Source: Saccharum officinarum (Eukaryota; Streptophyta; Magnoliopsida; Poales; Poaceae). From it: a stretch of 64,000 bases of DNA. A program made the translations under genes and the position numbers. Numbering within the stretch: the first letter of the stretch is position 1; every line of letters begins with the position of its first letter. The notes beneath the pieces are model-generated. The model was given only the letters and a program-made list of their open reading frames with translations. It had not been told where the DNA came from and made no database searches. This document shows positions 32,338 through 45,044 of the stretch, piece by piece. The DNA lies in the NCBI GenBank assembly GCA_020631735.1, contig CM036170.1, positions 66,789,737 to 66,853,736 on the forward strand, in the 5' to 3' direction.

Positions 32338-34914
32338 GTGATCCACGAAGGCGACATGGAGCGTGGTTCCGGCAAACCACCGTTCTTCGATGGAACAAAT
32401 TATCCCTATTGGAAGATCCGCATGTCCGCGCATCTCCAGGGGATTGATTGGCTTGTTTGGGAGATTTGCGAGGATGCTACTTACGTTGTGCTTGAACCCC
32501 GTGCTCGTGTCACGCAAGATCAAAGAGATCGACACAACGCTAATAGCAGAGCTCGCGCAGTTCTTTTCTCGAGTCTTTCTCTTCAGGAGTTCGAAAGAGT
32601 CTCTGATTGTACTACTGCTCGGGAGATCTGGGTGAGGCTTCAGAGCTATCACGAGGGGACCGCACAGGTCAAAACCAGACTCTACGAGACGTACAAGAGG
32701 GAGTACGAGAACTTCACCCAGCTTGATGGCGAGTCCATCGATGCCATGTTTTCTCGCTTTCAGACCATCGTCAACAAGATGCGAGCAAACAAGGCACAAT
32801 TACCTTATGATGATCATGAGAGGGCACTCAAGCTTCTATATGCCCTAGATCGGAAGGTATGGGATGTGAAGGTGACCGCCATCATTGAGTCTTCAGGGTA
32901 TGAGACCCTCACTGTGGATGAGCTTTTCAGCAAGCTCAAGTCCACCGAGATCGACTACCAGACCCAAGCCAAGCTCAAGAATCCCTCTGCACCGACTATG
33001 GCCTTGGTCTCAGGTAATGGCTCAAGTTCTTTGGCTAACCCTTCACAGGTGTCTTTTGCCTTGTCTTCTTTGGTGTCTGTCACAGAGGAGCAGATGGAGA
33101 GTCTTGGGGATGACGAGCTGGCATTGATCATCAGCCGGTTCTCGCGGTTTCACAACAACCGCTTGAATCGCCGACGTGGTGGTGGTCCGAAGGAAGGATG
33201 CTACGGCTGTGGAGATCCCGACCACTTCGTCGCCCACTGCCCCAAGAAGAACAAGCACTCCTTCAACAAGTACGACTCCAGCAAGCGCAAGGACAAGCGC
33301 GAGTACACCTCCAAGCACAAGTCGAAGGGAGGATTCGACAAGGAGGCGCTGAAGAAGAAGTACTTCAAGAAGGCCAAGGCTCAAGAGCGCGCCTTCCTCG
33401 CCTCCCTCAGCGACCTCGACAACGACACCGACGACGACCGGTCTTCTTCTCCCTCGAGCGATGATGAGTCCGAGAAGAGGCGTGAGGACAAGTTGACCGG
33501 GCTTTGCTTCATCGCCAAGTCCATCCACGGAGGCTACTGCACCATGGCTATGGATGAAGGGGTGAAGCCTAACAAGGACGTGCTTCCCAGTGATGACGAC
33601 TCTACCGAGGTAAAACCCTCCATCGATGCTCTTATTGCCGAGCTTGATATCATGACCGATACTTTGATGAGTCAAGATAAGCTGCTGAAACGTGCTGCTC
33701 GTGAGAGGAAAGAGTTTAAGGATAAGCTAGAAGTTGTGGAGAAAGAGCTTGAGAAAGCTAAGAAGCTTGTTGTTCATGTGTCTGATGAGGTTGAGTGCGA
33801 TGAATGTGATGTTCATATGATTAACTTTTTTGAGTTGCAATCTAAGTATGCTGCCTTGTTAGATGAGAACGATGAGCTGAAGGCTAGGTCTAGCTTGTTG
33901 GGTGCGTGCAAGTCTTGTTTAGGCTTGCAATCTGAGCTGGCAGAGAAGAATGCCAAGATCCTTGCTCTTGAGAAGGCCAGTTCAGATATCACTATTGTTG
34001 AGTGTGCACGTTGTGAGAGTTTGATGTTGGAGCTTGAGTCTTGCAGGCATGACAAGATGAGATCCGAGGAAGACAACACATACCTTCGGTCCATCTTGAA
34101 TTGGGTGTCTTGTAGTGAACCGCAGTTGGGCATGATGATGAGCCAGTTCAGACGGGGAACTAGGACATCGGGAGTAGGCTTTGCTCTAGGTGGGAAGGGT
34201 GAAAATGTCTATGGTAAAGTTGGTGAGTTCAGTGGTTTGAGCCTAAGTGAGAAACCTTCCACTACTCTCAAATTGATCAAGATCAATCCACCTAAGCTTA
34301 CCGAACCCACTGTGAAAGATGGAGTGTTTGAAGAACCTCCAAGAGCTCCACCCCAGAAACAAGTTTGGGTTCCAAAATCGAACCATCTCAGAAACCCACT
34401 TGACACTCTACCAAACATCTCTGAGGATCCCCTTTCTAAAGCCAAAAAGCTACCAAGAGTGAACCATACCCACAAGAGAGTGAGCCAACAACCACCTAAG
34501 AGATAGGTGAGGTATCACTATGACTATTGACATAGGGATGGTCACCTTGTTGAGTTTTACTTCAGGAGGAAGAGAGATGAGCGGCGGGAGTATGAGTTGA
34601 ACAACCGGAACATGTACCGTCCGCCCCATGGCATACATGTGCCTCCTGTTCAGAGGCGTAATGCTAGGCCAAGAGGTGCAATGCCTCAAGGTGCTAGGCC
34701 TCAGGTTGCTAGACCACGCGGTGGTCATGGTGGTCGTGCCCGGCGTGGTTCAGATCATGATCAATATGACTTTAGACCTTGTGACAGTGGTTTTCAGTCC
34801 TACAGCTCTAGCGGACCACGTTTCCCCCCACGTGGTGCCCGCTTTCCTCAAATGGGATATGGCATGTTTGGTGTTTTTCCTAACACTTTTCCAGGGCAAA
34901 TGAGCCAACACTAG
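32338..34914 (+). pseudogene. Sirevirus gag, interrupted
   Basis: A long frame (722 codons to the TAG at 34504-34506) starts with the copia gag domain (FDGTNYPYWKIRMSAHL, near residue 18) and has a CCHC zinc knuckle (CYGCGDPDHFVAHC) at about 33200-33242. A Lys/Asp-rich region and a coiled coil (about 33670-34080) follow. After the TAG and a TGA at 34528-34530 the same frame continues as an Arg/Gly/Pro-rich segment to a TAG at 34912-34914. The ATG at 32356 is an alternative start. Gag packages element RNA; Sirevirus gag is known to have an extended coiled-coil C-terminus. Confidence 0.85.
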
Positions 34915-34973
34915 TATCCTTCACAGTTTACTAACCCTAGTGTTGCGTCATTTGCTCATCCTATGTCTTTCTA

Positions 34974-37900
34974 TTGATGCAGGACGGAGGTCTGGAGAAC
35001 ACATGGCTCATTGATTCTGGATGCTCGTGCCACATGACCGGAAGTTCCAAATGGTTCTCCAGCCTCGACCCCGTGCAATGTAAGGAGTACATCACATTCG
35101 GGGATAATAGCAAAGGTAAAGTGCTTTCTCGTGGGACCATTCGGGTCAATGAGAGTTTTGTCTTGAAGGATGTTGCTTTGGTTTCGAACTTGCATTTCAA
35201 CTTGCTTTCTATTTCGTAACTCCTTCAAGATGGCTTTGAAGTGCGCTTTAAGACCGGCTTGTCTTGAGTTCTTGACTCTCAGGGAAATCTTGTTTGCCAG
35301 ATTGTTCCTTTTGGCCGTGTCTTTCGAGCTGATTTTTCTCATTCCTTTGGCTCTTCTCAATGTTTGGTGGCCGGATCCTCCTCTGAGCTTTGGAAGTGGC
35401 ATAGGAGACTTGGTCACTTGAGCTTTGACTTACTAGCTAGGTTGAGCTCACTTGATCTAATTCGAGGATTGCCCAAGTTGAAATTTGAGAAGGATTTGGT
35501 GTGTCACCCTTGTCGTCACGGGAAGATGGTTGCCGCTTCTCACTCACCTGTGAATCAAGTCATGACTAAGGAACCTGGCGAGCTACTTCACATGGACACA
35601 GTTGGTCCAGCTCGAGTTCGGTCAGAGGGTGGGAAGTGGTACGTTCTAGTGATCGTGGACGATTTTTCTCGCTACTCTTGGGTGTTTTTCACGGAGGGTA
35701 AGGATGAGGCTTTTTCACATGCTTGAGATTTGATTCTTCGGTTGCAAAATGAGTTCCCTAAAAATGCCATGAGAGCGATTCGCAGTGACAATGGCACAGA
35801 ATTCAAGAATACTCACTTTGAAACCTTTTGTGCTTCTTTGGGCCTTGAGCATTAGTTTTCCTCTCCCTATGTCCCTCAGCAAAATGGTGTTGTTGAGCGC
35901 AAGAATCGGACCCTTGTTGAGATGGCCAGGACGATGCTCGATGAGCATAGGACTCCTAGGAGATATTGGGCCGAAGCGATCAACACCGCGTGTCATGTTT
36001 CTAATCGCATCTTTCTTCGAGCCTTCATGAAGAAAACTTCTTATGAGCCGTGATTCGGTCGACTACCCAAGGTGAGCCACTTTCGAGTGTTTGGATGCAG
36101 GTGTTTCATTCTGAAACAAGGTAATTTAGATAAATTTGAGTCTCGATCATCGGATGGTGTCTTTCTTGGTTATGCTTTACATTCTCATGCATATCAAGTA
36201 CTTAATCTTGAAACTAACCAAGTCGTAGAGACTTGTGAAGTCACTTTCGACGAGACCATGCCTTGTTCTATTCCTGTCTTTGAAAGTGCAGGTGATCAGG
36301 AGATTGGTGAGAGCATCTTTGTTGAGGAGAATGAGGAAGATGCTGATTGGGGAGATGCAGAGCCGACCTCTTTAGCTGTTCCAGTCGAGTCTACGACAAC
36401 TACTTCGGCTCACGGACCAGATCCATCTTCTTCTACTACATGGGGTCCGAACGAGCCGCCTCCTCAGCCTACATCGGCTGCACCTGAGGAGGCCCCAGCA
36501 GCTGTTGAGGGGGAGGCGACATCTTTGAGGGAAGCCCATCGGCACATCCAGCGTCGCCACCCGCCTCAAACCATGATCGGCGACATCAGTCAGCGTGTTA
36601 CACGCTCAAGGTCATATGAAATCTCACATTTCGCTCATTCCGCTTTTGTCGCTAATTTTGAGCCACAAAATGTTGGACACGCACTTTCTGATCCCGATTG
36701 GGTCAATGCTATGCACGAGGAGTTACAAAACTTTGAGAGGAATGAAGTCTGGGTCTTAGTTCCACCTCCACCTGAGTGTCACCCTATAGGTACAAAATGG
36801 GTTTTCAAGAACAAGCAAAGTGAGGATAGAGTGGTGGTGAGGAATAAGGCTAGGCTAGTGGCTCAGGGGTTTTGTCAGAAAGAGGGAGTAGACTTTGAAG
36901 AAACCTTTGCTCCTGTGGCCCGTATCGAGGCTATAAGGATGCTCTTAGCTTATGCAGTTTCGAAAGGGTTCAAACTGTATCAAATGGATGTGAAGAGCGC
37001 CTTTTTGAACGGGTACATAGAGAAAGAGGTGTATGTGAGACAACCCCCTGGCTCTGAAAATCCCAAGTATCCCAACCATATTTACAAACTCCACAAAGCC
37101 TTGTATGGATTGAAACAAGCCCCGAGAGCCTGGTATGAGCGTTTGAAAGCCTTCTTGCTTGCTAAGGGCTTTAAGATAGGTTCCGTAGATAAAACTTTGT
37201 TTCTCCTCAAGCAAGGCACTGACACACTTTTGGTTCAGATTTACGTGGATGATATCATTTTTGGTGGTTCCTCTCACGCTCTTGTTGTAAAGTTTTCTGA
37301 GACTATGAGCAGGGAATTCGAGATGAGCATGATGTGCGAGTTGACATTCTTCCTCGGGCTGCAAATCAAGCAAACACGTGAAGAAACATTCGTGCACCAA
37401 GGCAAGTACACCAAAGATCTTATGAGGAAGTTTGATATGGGCGAGGCCAAGCCTCTTTCGACGCCCATGTCGACCACGACGGCCCTGGACGAGGACAAGG
37501 AAGGAGAAGCCATGGACCAGAAGGAGTACCGAAGCATGATCGGATCGTTGTTGTACCTGACGGCAACAAGACCGGACATCTAGTTCGCGGTCTGCTTGTG
37601 CGCGCGCTTTCAGTCTTCACCGCGCACATCGCATCGTCAAGCCGTCAAGCGGATCATGAGGTACCTTCGATTCACACCCGAATTTGGTCTTTGGTTTTCG
37701 GCCTCCTCCTCTCTTTCTCTTTGCGGTTACTCTGATGCGAATTATGCTGGTTATCGTACTGAGAGGAAGTCCACTTCTGGGACTTGTCAGTTTCTTGGGT
37801 CTTCTCTTGTGTCTTGGTCTTCTCGCAAGCAGTCCACTGTAGTCCAATCCACCACAGAAGCTGAGTATGTTGCTGCTGCTGCTTGCTGTTCCCAGTTGCT

Positions 37901-38186
37901 TTGGATGGTTGCTACTTTGCGAGACTATGGCTTAGAGTTTAGGCAAGTACCTTTGTTCTGTGATAGCACCAGTGCCATTTGTGTAGCCAAAAACCCCGTT
38001 CTTCACTCCAAAACCAAGCACATAGAGGTCCGTTTTCACTTCTTGCGAGACCACTATGAGAAAGGGGACATTGACCTTATTCATGTTGACACCCACAACC
38101 AGCTCGCAGATATCTTCACTAAACCCCTTGACCAAACCCAGTTTGCTCACTTGCGAGGAGAGCTTGGGGTTTGTTATCCTTTTTAG
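34974..38186 (+). pseudogene. Sirevirus pol: protease, integrase, RT, RNase H, with six stops
   Basis: One frame covers the whole region without an indel. In order: protease (WLIDSGCSCHMTG), integrase zinc finger (HRRLGHLS...CHPC), catalytic Asp/Asp/Glu segments (HMDTVGPA, SDNGTEF, NGVVERKN), RT with YVDDIIFG near 37242, and RNase H (GYSDANYAG, TEAEY, CDSTSA). Stops lie at 35217-35219, 35265-35267, 35724-35726, 35853-35855, 36051-36053 and 37581-37583. It is in a different frame from gag. The longest uninterrupted part is 36072-37583, integrase end plus RT. Confidence 0.9.
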
Positions 38187-39651
38187 AAGAGGGAAGTTTG
38201 TGGTTCTTGTACATTAATTTTTTGGTTTTGTTTTTTAGTTTAGCTTTTGATTTTGCTTTTATATCATATTTGCATATCATATCATCATGTATCATATTGC
38301 ATCTTGAGCTTCATCCTTATAGTAACTAGATTGATACTATGCTCTTGTTGGGGATGTTATGGATATATATGATGTGCTTTGCTTAGGCTCACTTTGATCT
38401 CTTGATATGAGCTAAAAATGCCTCTTTCAATTGTGAACATGAATAACACTTGAAGAAACTTGAAACATGTTCACCACTACTTGTAGCAACTGGCATGTAT
38501 AGGTGTGTCAAGAACCATTTTTGCTTCGTATATATGCTTAGTTGCTACGGCTCATACCTTGAGTTACACACTTGCTTGAGAAACTTGAATTTGTGCTAAA
38601 ACTTAAAAAAAAAGCAAGGTATGAAAAGATTGGGATGGGTCTTTGTTGTCCGATGTCAGAGTATCGAGACAGCTCCCTATTGCACTTAAGGGTGAACTTG
38701 AGCTCTGTAATGGATACCGAGATAACTGTCTTAAGCTTCTGATTGCTTTTGGCATAGGCTTGACATGATCGATAAATCAAGTTTTGATGGCATCGATAAC
38801 CTTCTGCACATATTTGTTTGACAAACATTGGTGATAAGCTGCATAACTCCGATAAAATTCATTTGATTGAAAATTTGATCAAATCACAAGTTTGTCTCAT
38901 GACATGATGTGTGAACTTTGTTTGGGGTAGTTCACTTTGCATACATGTGTAGCACAAGGTTGATCTCCTGTCTATATTTGCTATGTGCTCATTCGGTGGT
39001 GAACCCTCTTTTAAATTGCTCAAACTTGATCCAACTTGCTACAATGTCATATTTCGTCTCATTTGATCACCTTGAGCATTTGCTAGCACTTGTATTTGTT
39101 GATATGTATACATGACAGCATCAGCTAGAGCATCTTTTCAATCTACTTGCTATAATTTTGAAGCTTCTGCATTTATGCATTTATGCATTTATAGCATATT
39201 TTGAGGGGGAGTTGCATTCCTTGGGCTCTAACTTGATAAGTGCATATGTCAACAAGGGGGAGAACTTTCCACACTCACAATATCACAAGATATGCATTCA
39301 TTTGAGTGAGATTGCATTTGTTCAGGGGGAGCTGCACTTGAGTTGCTTTTGCTAGATGTGTTGAGCCTTTGCCTCTTCTGGAGGGTCTAGCAGTTTTTCG
39401 GTTTTTCGATTGTTGCTAGTGGTGTTGAGCCCGTTGCCTCATCTTGAGGGCTAGCTTTGTTTTACTTTGTTGCGTCGAGCCGTTGCCCATGTCTTTGGGG
39501 ACCAAGTTTTTGCTCATTTCAAATGACCTGTTTCAGTTTTTCTTTGGCTTTTGGTCATTTGGTTGAGCTCTTTGTTTCTCTTCTTCTTCTTTTTCTTTTG
39601 CTCAAGCTATTCGTGTATTGGTGTTGACAATGCACTCATCAAGGGGGAGAT
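38187..39651 (+). other. Sirevirus 3' non-coding region with repeated polypurine tracts
   Basis: No coding frame. PPT-like motifs lie at 39203-39211, 39254-39262, 39323-39331 and, next to the LTR, 39641-39650 (AAGGGGGAGA). Three loosely repeated TTGAGCC...GTTGCC segments lie between about 39360 and 39500. Multiple PPT copies are a reported Sirevirus feature. Confidence 0.8.
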
Positions 39652-41747
39652 TGCGAACACAAGGTTGACAAGTACCCTTGTGTGTTAGTTTTGTGATGAG
39701 TGATTGTCAATATGATCCACGAAGTAGGTTGAGTGGTGACTAACCCTACCTTGGTGAAAGCCTTGTGTGCGACATGTCTCTTGGCTTGTGTTGTGTAGGT
39801 GTGGAGCACGGAGGCGGTAGCCGACGGCGAGGTGAAGGTCAAGGAGGATGTGACGTGTCGATGGACCAGAGGGGTGAAGGACGTACGTGAGGCTTGGACC
39901 GAGGGACCCGGAGGCCGGGTGGCTAGCCGCGGTGGCTGACACTTGGGACATCGACAAGCGCGAGAAGACATGGGAGTGACCGTGTTGACAGTGGAGGTGA
40001 CACGCGTCGGATGGCGGGGGACGCGTATGGAGTACGCTACTCGCGGAGCGGTTTGATGGTTTGGGCCTCAAAACCATCGGAGGTGGGTTTACTGGTTTGG
40101 GCCTCAAAACCCGGGCGGAGGTTCCGAGGAGGAACGAACGGTACGTGGCGGCATCGGGGAGTTCGCGTCGAGGCGAAGCTACCGGTGAGGAGACGCGGTG
40201 GCCGTCGAATCAACATGAAGACCGGGTTGGACCTCTACGCCCTTGGGCTTATTGGTTTAGCTCTTATGTATCCAGGGCCATTTAGGGGAATGTAAAATAG
40301 CCCTATTAAATAGAGGACGACAGCCCCTTGCCTCCTTACCTCTCTCCCATTCTGATTTGCCCCTCTTTCTTTTAGGGTTAGCTTCTAGTTCATGAGGGAG
40401 GTCTAAAAAATCTGAAAATTCGTGGGTGTATTTGTGGTGATTTGATGTGGGAATGGAGGCCCAAATCCTCCTTTTGTCCTCCGGGATTCATCATTCTTGC
40501 CTGTGATTTTCGTTCCTCACTTGTGCTATGATTTTCGTTTTTGGGGAAAGTTTTTCGTTCTTGGCCACGATTTGATTTTCCTAGAGATTGGGTTAATCCC
40601 AGGCAATGATTTCTTAGGGATAGACTCATGGCAAGGTGAATTTGGTCTGTGCAAAGTTTGAGCTCGTTTCCTTTTGATTTGATTTAGATTTCACTGTTTC
40701 TCGTGGCCGCTCCTTTTTCTGTTCGTTCTGTTCTTAGCAGCAGCTCTGAACGTTGATTGATGGGACTTGGAAGCAGTACTACAAACGTTGAGCACTCTGT
40801 GCTATGCTAGCTCCCATGAGCAGTATTGGTCCCTAGTCCTGAGATCCCCTTGCTGCTGCTGTGTTTTCTTTCTGCTCCTAGTGTTCTTCGCTGTCTGTTC
40901 TTGCGAGGAAGCCAAGAGCTGCAGAGCAGGCAGCAGCTCCTACTGGTGTTTGGACCGGTGGCCATCGGTGCAGTACCGAGCAGCTCCAGCCCCGTTCCCT
41001 TGCTGTTTTTCCTGCAGATCGTTGACCGCGCGGTGAGCAGCCCCACCGACGCGGCTTCTTCTTTCTTCGGTCTCTGCGGTGGTGAGCAGATCTGCCTCTG
41101 CTCGTTCCGTTGTCCGGAGCCGGTCGGATTCCTCTAGCTCCGTGCTCTCTCAGCGCCCAGCGGTGCTCGTCAGAAGGATCTCAGGTACTCGTCAGCTCGC
41201 CGTGGTGTGCAGCCCCACCACCGGCGGTGTCCTGTGCAGTTTGTGCACCTCCGGTCAAAAGCCAAGCAGCAGCGTGTTCATCTCTTTCTCTCTGTGCGTG
41301 TTTGACTGAGCGGAGCCGTCCCGCACCAGCAGGCAGGCAGCAGGCAAGCAGTGCCGTCAAGAACAGCAGCACGCCCGTCTAGAAGCTAGTGCATTTGTTG
41401 ATCGTGAATTGATTTCCAATTTCTTGAGTTGTCTTTTCATGCTACAGGAGGCTTTCAGTACATGTTCATCAATTTCATTTCAGTGATGTGTGTGTGATTG
41501 AATTTTGCTCCCAACATTGCTGGTCCTTGTCTGCATGTTTTGTGATCCGATCTGCATACAGGTTGTTGCGTTGTTTTTCTACCATTCCGAGTACTCGTTC
41601 TAGGTACTCTTATCACTAGTTGACTTGGGTATCTTAGTGTCAGCAATTCGCTTGTGTTTAGTGGTGATTTTAGGACAACGGTCGAATATTTCGGAAGAAA
41701 TTTGAGGCTCCCATTCACCCCCTCTGGTCGCCGTTTTCGGTCCCTCA
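39652..41747 (+). repeat. Right LTR of the Sirevirus-type element (2096 bp)
   Basis: Begins TGCGAACACAAGG and ends GGTCCCTCA. It shares its start and end with the left LTR but has about 1 kb of unrelated sequence from about 40355 to 41400, making it about 650 bp longer. Confidence 0.88.
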
Positions 41748-43213
41748 GTTTTTTCTTATAATCTTGCGCTTATATAGATAGATTAGCCAACAATATGAAA
41801 ATCCACTATGAATGGAGACTAAACATATTCGAACATATTCTACCACAAAGCGTTCAAATTCTTCTAAAAAATCGTCGCCACAGTGAGAATCTGTAAAAAA
41901 AATTGTATTTTCCCCATTAGTTCAAAATTTGCATTTCACGGTTGCGTGGATGGTCAAGGTTAAGTATGAAGATGTTAGTCATTTCTGGGTCTCTCCAAGA
42001 CATTTAAGATCAATTTCATGAGTTCATATAAAATTAAATCTCATAATTTTCTCATACAAGATTTATCCTAAACATAAATTCACTTTAGGCCTTATTTGGA
42101 TGTGCATATATTCACCTCAATCCACATGTGTTGAAGTGGTTTAGAGTGAAATTAAACTAAGTTTCATTTCAACTTACTCCCAACACATGTGGATTGAAGC
42201 GGATACACAAGCATCCAAACAAGACCTTAAATGGTTTCTCCCATAGCAAATTATATGAATCCTCATATTTTTTTAGATAGGGTGGATGGGAGAATTATTA
42301 CAATCTGAGGTAGAGGAGAATGATTTATAGCGCCACTAAATTTAGGATGTCGGATAGAAGCACGTTAGAGAGGTTTTTTTATGCTTAAATCTTATTTTTA
42401 CTAAAAAAATGTTAAGAGAAGCTCTAACTATATCGAGCACTCCATCGGACCATCACCGCAGTCCTACACGAAGCTGAAGAATGATTTTGTGCGACCAAAA
42501 GCATGACTAAGGGAAACACACGAGTCATGAAGAAATTAAACCGTGTGCTCAACAATGATTTCCCATTTCTGCAGCGATAGCCGTGAGGTTTAAGCCATGG
42601 CGTGTCAACTGATGTGTGTGCCTGCCCCGCCGGTCCCCACCCACCCCTTCCTCTCGATCGCGGTAGCTCGGCATGAAAAAGCCCCGCACACATGACATGA
42701 GGATCGCCCTGGAGAGCGGAGGCCTCGGCTCGCCGAGTAATCCGTCATCAGTCCGCACACATGACAGGAGCTTTATTCGCCGTCACGCTGTCCAAGATTG
42801 GAGACGGAGGCGCCGCCGCGCCGGTTGGCTCGGAGTCGGAGGCCAATCCGAGTAGGCCGCGCACGTATTCTCCTTGTCACCGGACGTCATGGGGGCTGTG
42901 CTTAATTTTCCAGATGCTCGGGTCGCCGACGAGGTGGCCAACGCCCACCATCCATGATCCGATTCCATCGAGTGGCCGTGGCCCGATCGATCAATCACTC
43001 GATCATTTTCATTTATAGTGCAGGCGATGTGATGCCGGCCGGCTGGCCACGTGCCAGCCAGGCCCTCTCGAGGCCACGCGGCCGGCCACACGGGTGATAA
43101 ATAAAGGAGATAGCAGCCGAACACATCAGGAGTTGAGGACGGGTAGCTCGCGAGGCGTTTTCGCGGGCGGGGCGCGGTTTGGGCATGCCGCATGGAGACG
43201 ATGCGGTTGTGTT
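41748..43213. other. Spacer between the two LTR elements
   Basis: AT-rich near the Sirevirus, GC-rich toward 43200. Contains the Tourist-like MITE at 42088-42226. Searched for a HOP2 first exon on the minus strand; none recognised. No other gene seen. Confidence 0.45.
42085..42229. mobile_element. Tourist-like MITE, 139 bp, TTA target duplication
   Basis: The element 42088-42226 has ends GGCCTTATTTGGATG and CATCCAAACAAGACC and is flanked by TTA on both sides (42085-42087, 42227-42229), the PIF/Harbinger signature. The inner arms CCACATGTG...CACATGTGG extend the inverted structure, so most of the element could fold on itself. Confidence 0.85.
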
Positions 43214-43218
43214 GCATG

Positions 43219-43682
43219 TGTTGCAAGTGATTTTCCTCTATTAGGCCCAACGGTCTTTTGGGCCTTGTTCTCGCGCCCTGATCGGGGGCGTCCAACCCAA
43301 TATGGTTGGTGGGCCCCCGTCGCACAGTGCTATAAATAGGAGGTGGGGGCCGGGGCTCGAGGTACGAGGTTCACCGAAGAGCCAGTTCCCCACCGGACAT
43401 CCTAACCCTAATCCCGATCTAGAGAAGGGGCGCTGCCAGCGACGGGAAGCACCACCGAACCCATGGCGCCGGCGAACGACCCCAACACCGGCGCTTCCTT
43501 CGGATCGGCTACTCCTGCTCCTACTGATGGTTTGCGTTTTCCGTCGTTTCGCTTTTACTCTCTCTCGTATTCGCAGTGGTAGTTGTTTTAGATCTTACAC
43601 ATTTACTGTGAATCAATTTTGACCACTTCCTACAACGAATCCGTACCCGATCTAATGAATCAATGAACTATGAGAGACAACA
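43219..43682 (+). repeat. Left LTR of the second copia element (464 bp)
   Basis: TG...CA ends. A TATAAATAG box at 43331-43339 probably drives the element transcript. An ATG within the repeat (43464) opens a short frame, not considered real. Confidence 0.93.
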
Positions 43683-45044
43683 ATGGTACCGGAGCGAGGT
43701 TATGAATCAAGAACCCTAGATCGGGTAAACCGACTCTAAATCGGAGATGAACCCTAACCCTAACCGGGTACAGTGATGAACTTGAACATGATTCGTTTTC
43801 CCGGATCAGAAAACTAAATCGGAGAAACCCTAACCCTAGATCGAAAGAAAAGAGGATGGACGGGAAAGAACCGTCGGCCGAGACTCGCCGTCGTGTGGCC
43901 ATCCCTCGGGCTCTGGCTCGGGCCAAGAAATGAAAAGCGAGCGGCGGGCTCCGGCTTAGGGCACCACCGCTAAGTCGTTCGACGGCGTCGCGTGCGGCTC
44001 TGGCCGCACGCGCACACCGGCGAAGGGCAACGCGGCGGCGCCATGATCCCCGGCTAGCTCGCCTCCGGCGCGTCTTCAAAACCTTGATGGCGGCTGCGTG
44101 CGAGAGATTATGAACGGAGAAGGAAGAGAGGTGGGGAGCGGTCGGACTTGGTCCGGCGACGTCTCCGCTGCGGACGCCGACGGCCGGAAAGGCCACCATG
44201 GGCGGACCCGGCTGCAGCCGTTGCTTGCTGCGGCGACGGAGAGAAAACGGGGAAGAGAAGAACGGGGCTTAGGGTTTTGGAAAGCGGCTGATGCCTTTTA
44301 TTCCAGCGAAGAGAACGGTCAGCCGTCTGATGTAAATGGACGGACAAGATCCTCCCGGCGACAAACTGGGCCTGATTCGGCCTAGGCGCGCGCGCACATC
44401 GGGCAGGTTTCCCGACCCAGGCCCAGGTTGCGGCCTGGGCGCGGTGACTGCTCCGACAGCGGGCCGATTTCAGCCGAACCGGGCCGACTGTCTCAGTGGG
44501 CCGCGCGGGAACTGCTGGCAGGCCAAGCACGCGCTGCTGGGCTGGCTGGGCCGCGCGGAAAAGAAAGGCCTGCGGGCCAAATTCAAGAAGAAGAAGAGAA
44601 ATTTCAATATTTTTTCAGAAGCAATATTTATATGAATTTGATGAATATCTGAATGAATTTGAATAGAATTTGAATAAGAATTTTACATGCAATCTTGTCC
44701 AACGACATTTTGCTCAGAAATAATGAAATTTTTTTAGTGCTTCTGGAAAACAACATTATGAGAATTTTATTATTGTTTCCGCTGCGTACTTGATATAATT
44801 ATTTTCATTATCAAATTCGAACCAACGGGAGAATTTGGTTTTGAAAAATGAATAATAATTGAAGATGAATTGTAGTATTGTTATTTTCTGACCAACGTTG
44901 TTAATAACAATATTATAATTTTGATTCATGAAAATTGTGCATTAATTTTATTTCTGCCCAACGGTGATGTAAAATTATTGCATAGGTGAATTATATGTTT
45001 CAATTTGACCAACGTTGAGTTAAAGCATATGATTCCATGTATAA
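43683..45044 (+). other. Untranslated leader of the second copia element
   Basis: 1.36 kb between primer site and gag: first GC-rich with repeated ACCCTAGATCG/ACCCTAACCC segments (43700-43860), then AT-rich with recurring CCAACG motifs (44820-45015). Open frames on both strands have no domain. Confidence 0.6.

Larger units (their letters stand above)
30851..41747 (+). mobile_element. Sirevirus-type Ty1/copia LTR retrotransposon, structurally hybrid
   Basis: Two LTRs in the same orientation (30851-32292, 39652-41747) bound a copia-order interior: gag, protease, integrase, RT, RNase H. The primer site starts TGGTATCAGAGC at 32295, complementary to initiator tRNA-Met. Sirevirus traits are the long gag with a coiled-coil tail, the 1.4-kb non-coding stretch after RNase H and four purine tracts ending in GGGGGAG. 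The flanks (TTAGG left, GTTTT right) are not a target duplication, and the two LTRs differ completely in their middle parts. The coding region is broken by stops, so the copy is not autonomous. Confidence 0.9.

Noticed and set aside
43740..43835. CCCTAACCC runs as possible interstitial telomere repeats
   Set aside because: The unit is not the plant CCCTAAA heptamer and only a few copies occur, interleaved with leader sequence also seen at the LTR edge.
43660..44199. Minus-strand 179-residue frame in the copia leader
   Set aside because: GC-rich untranslated leader; no domain and opposite to the element's coding strand.
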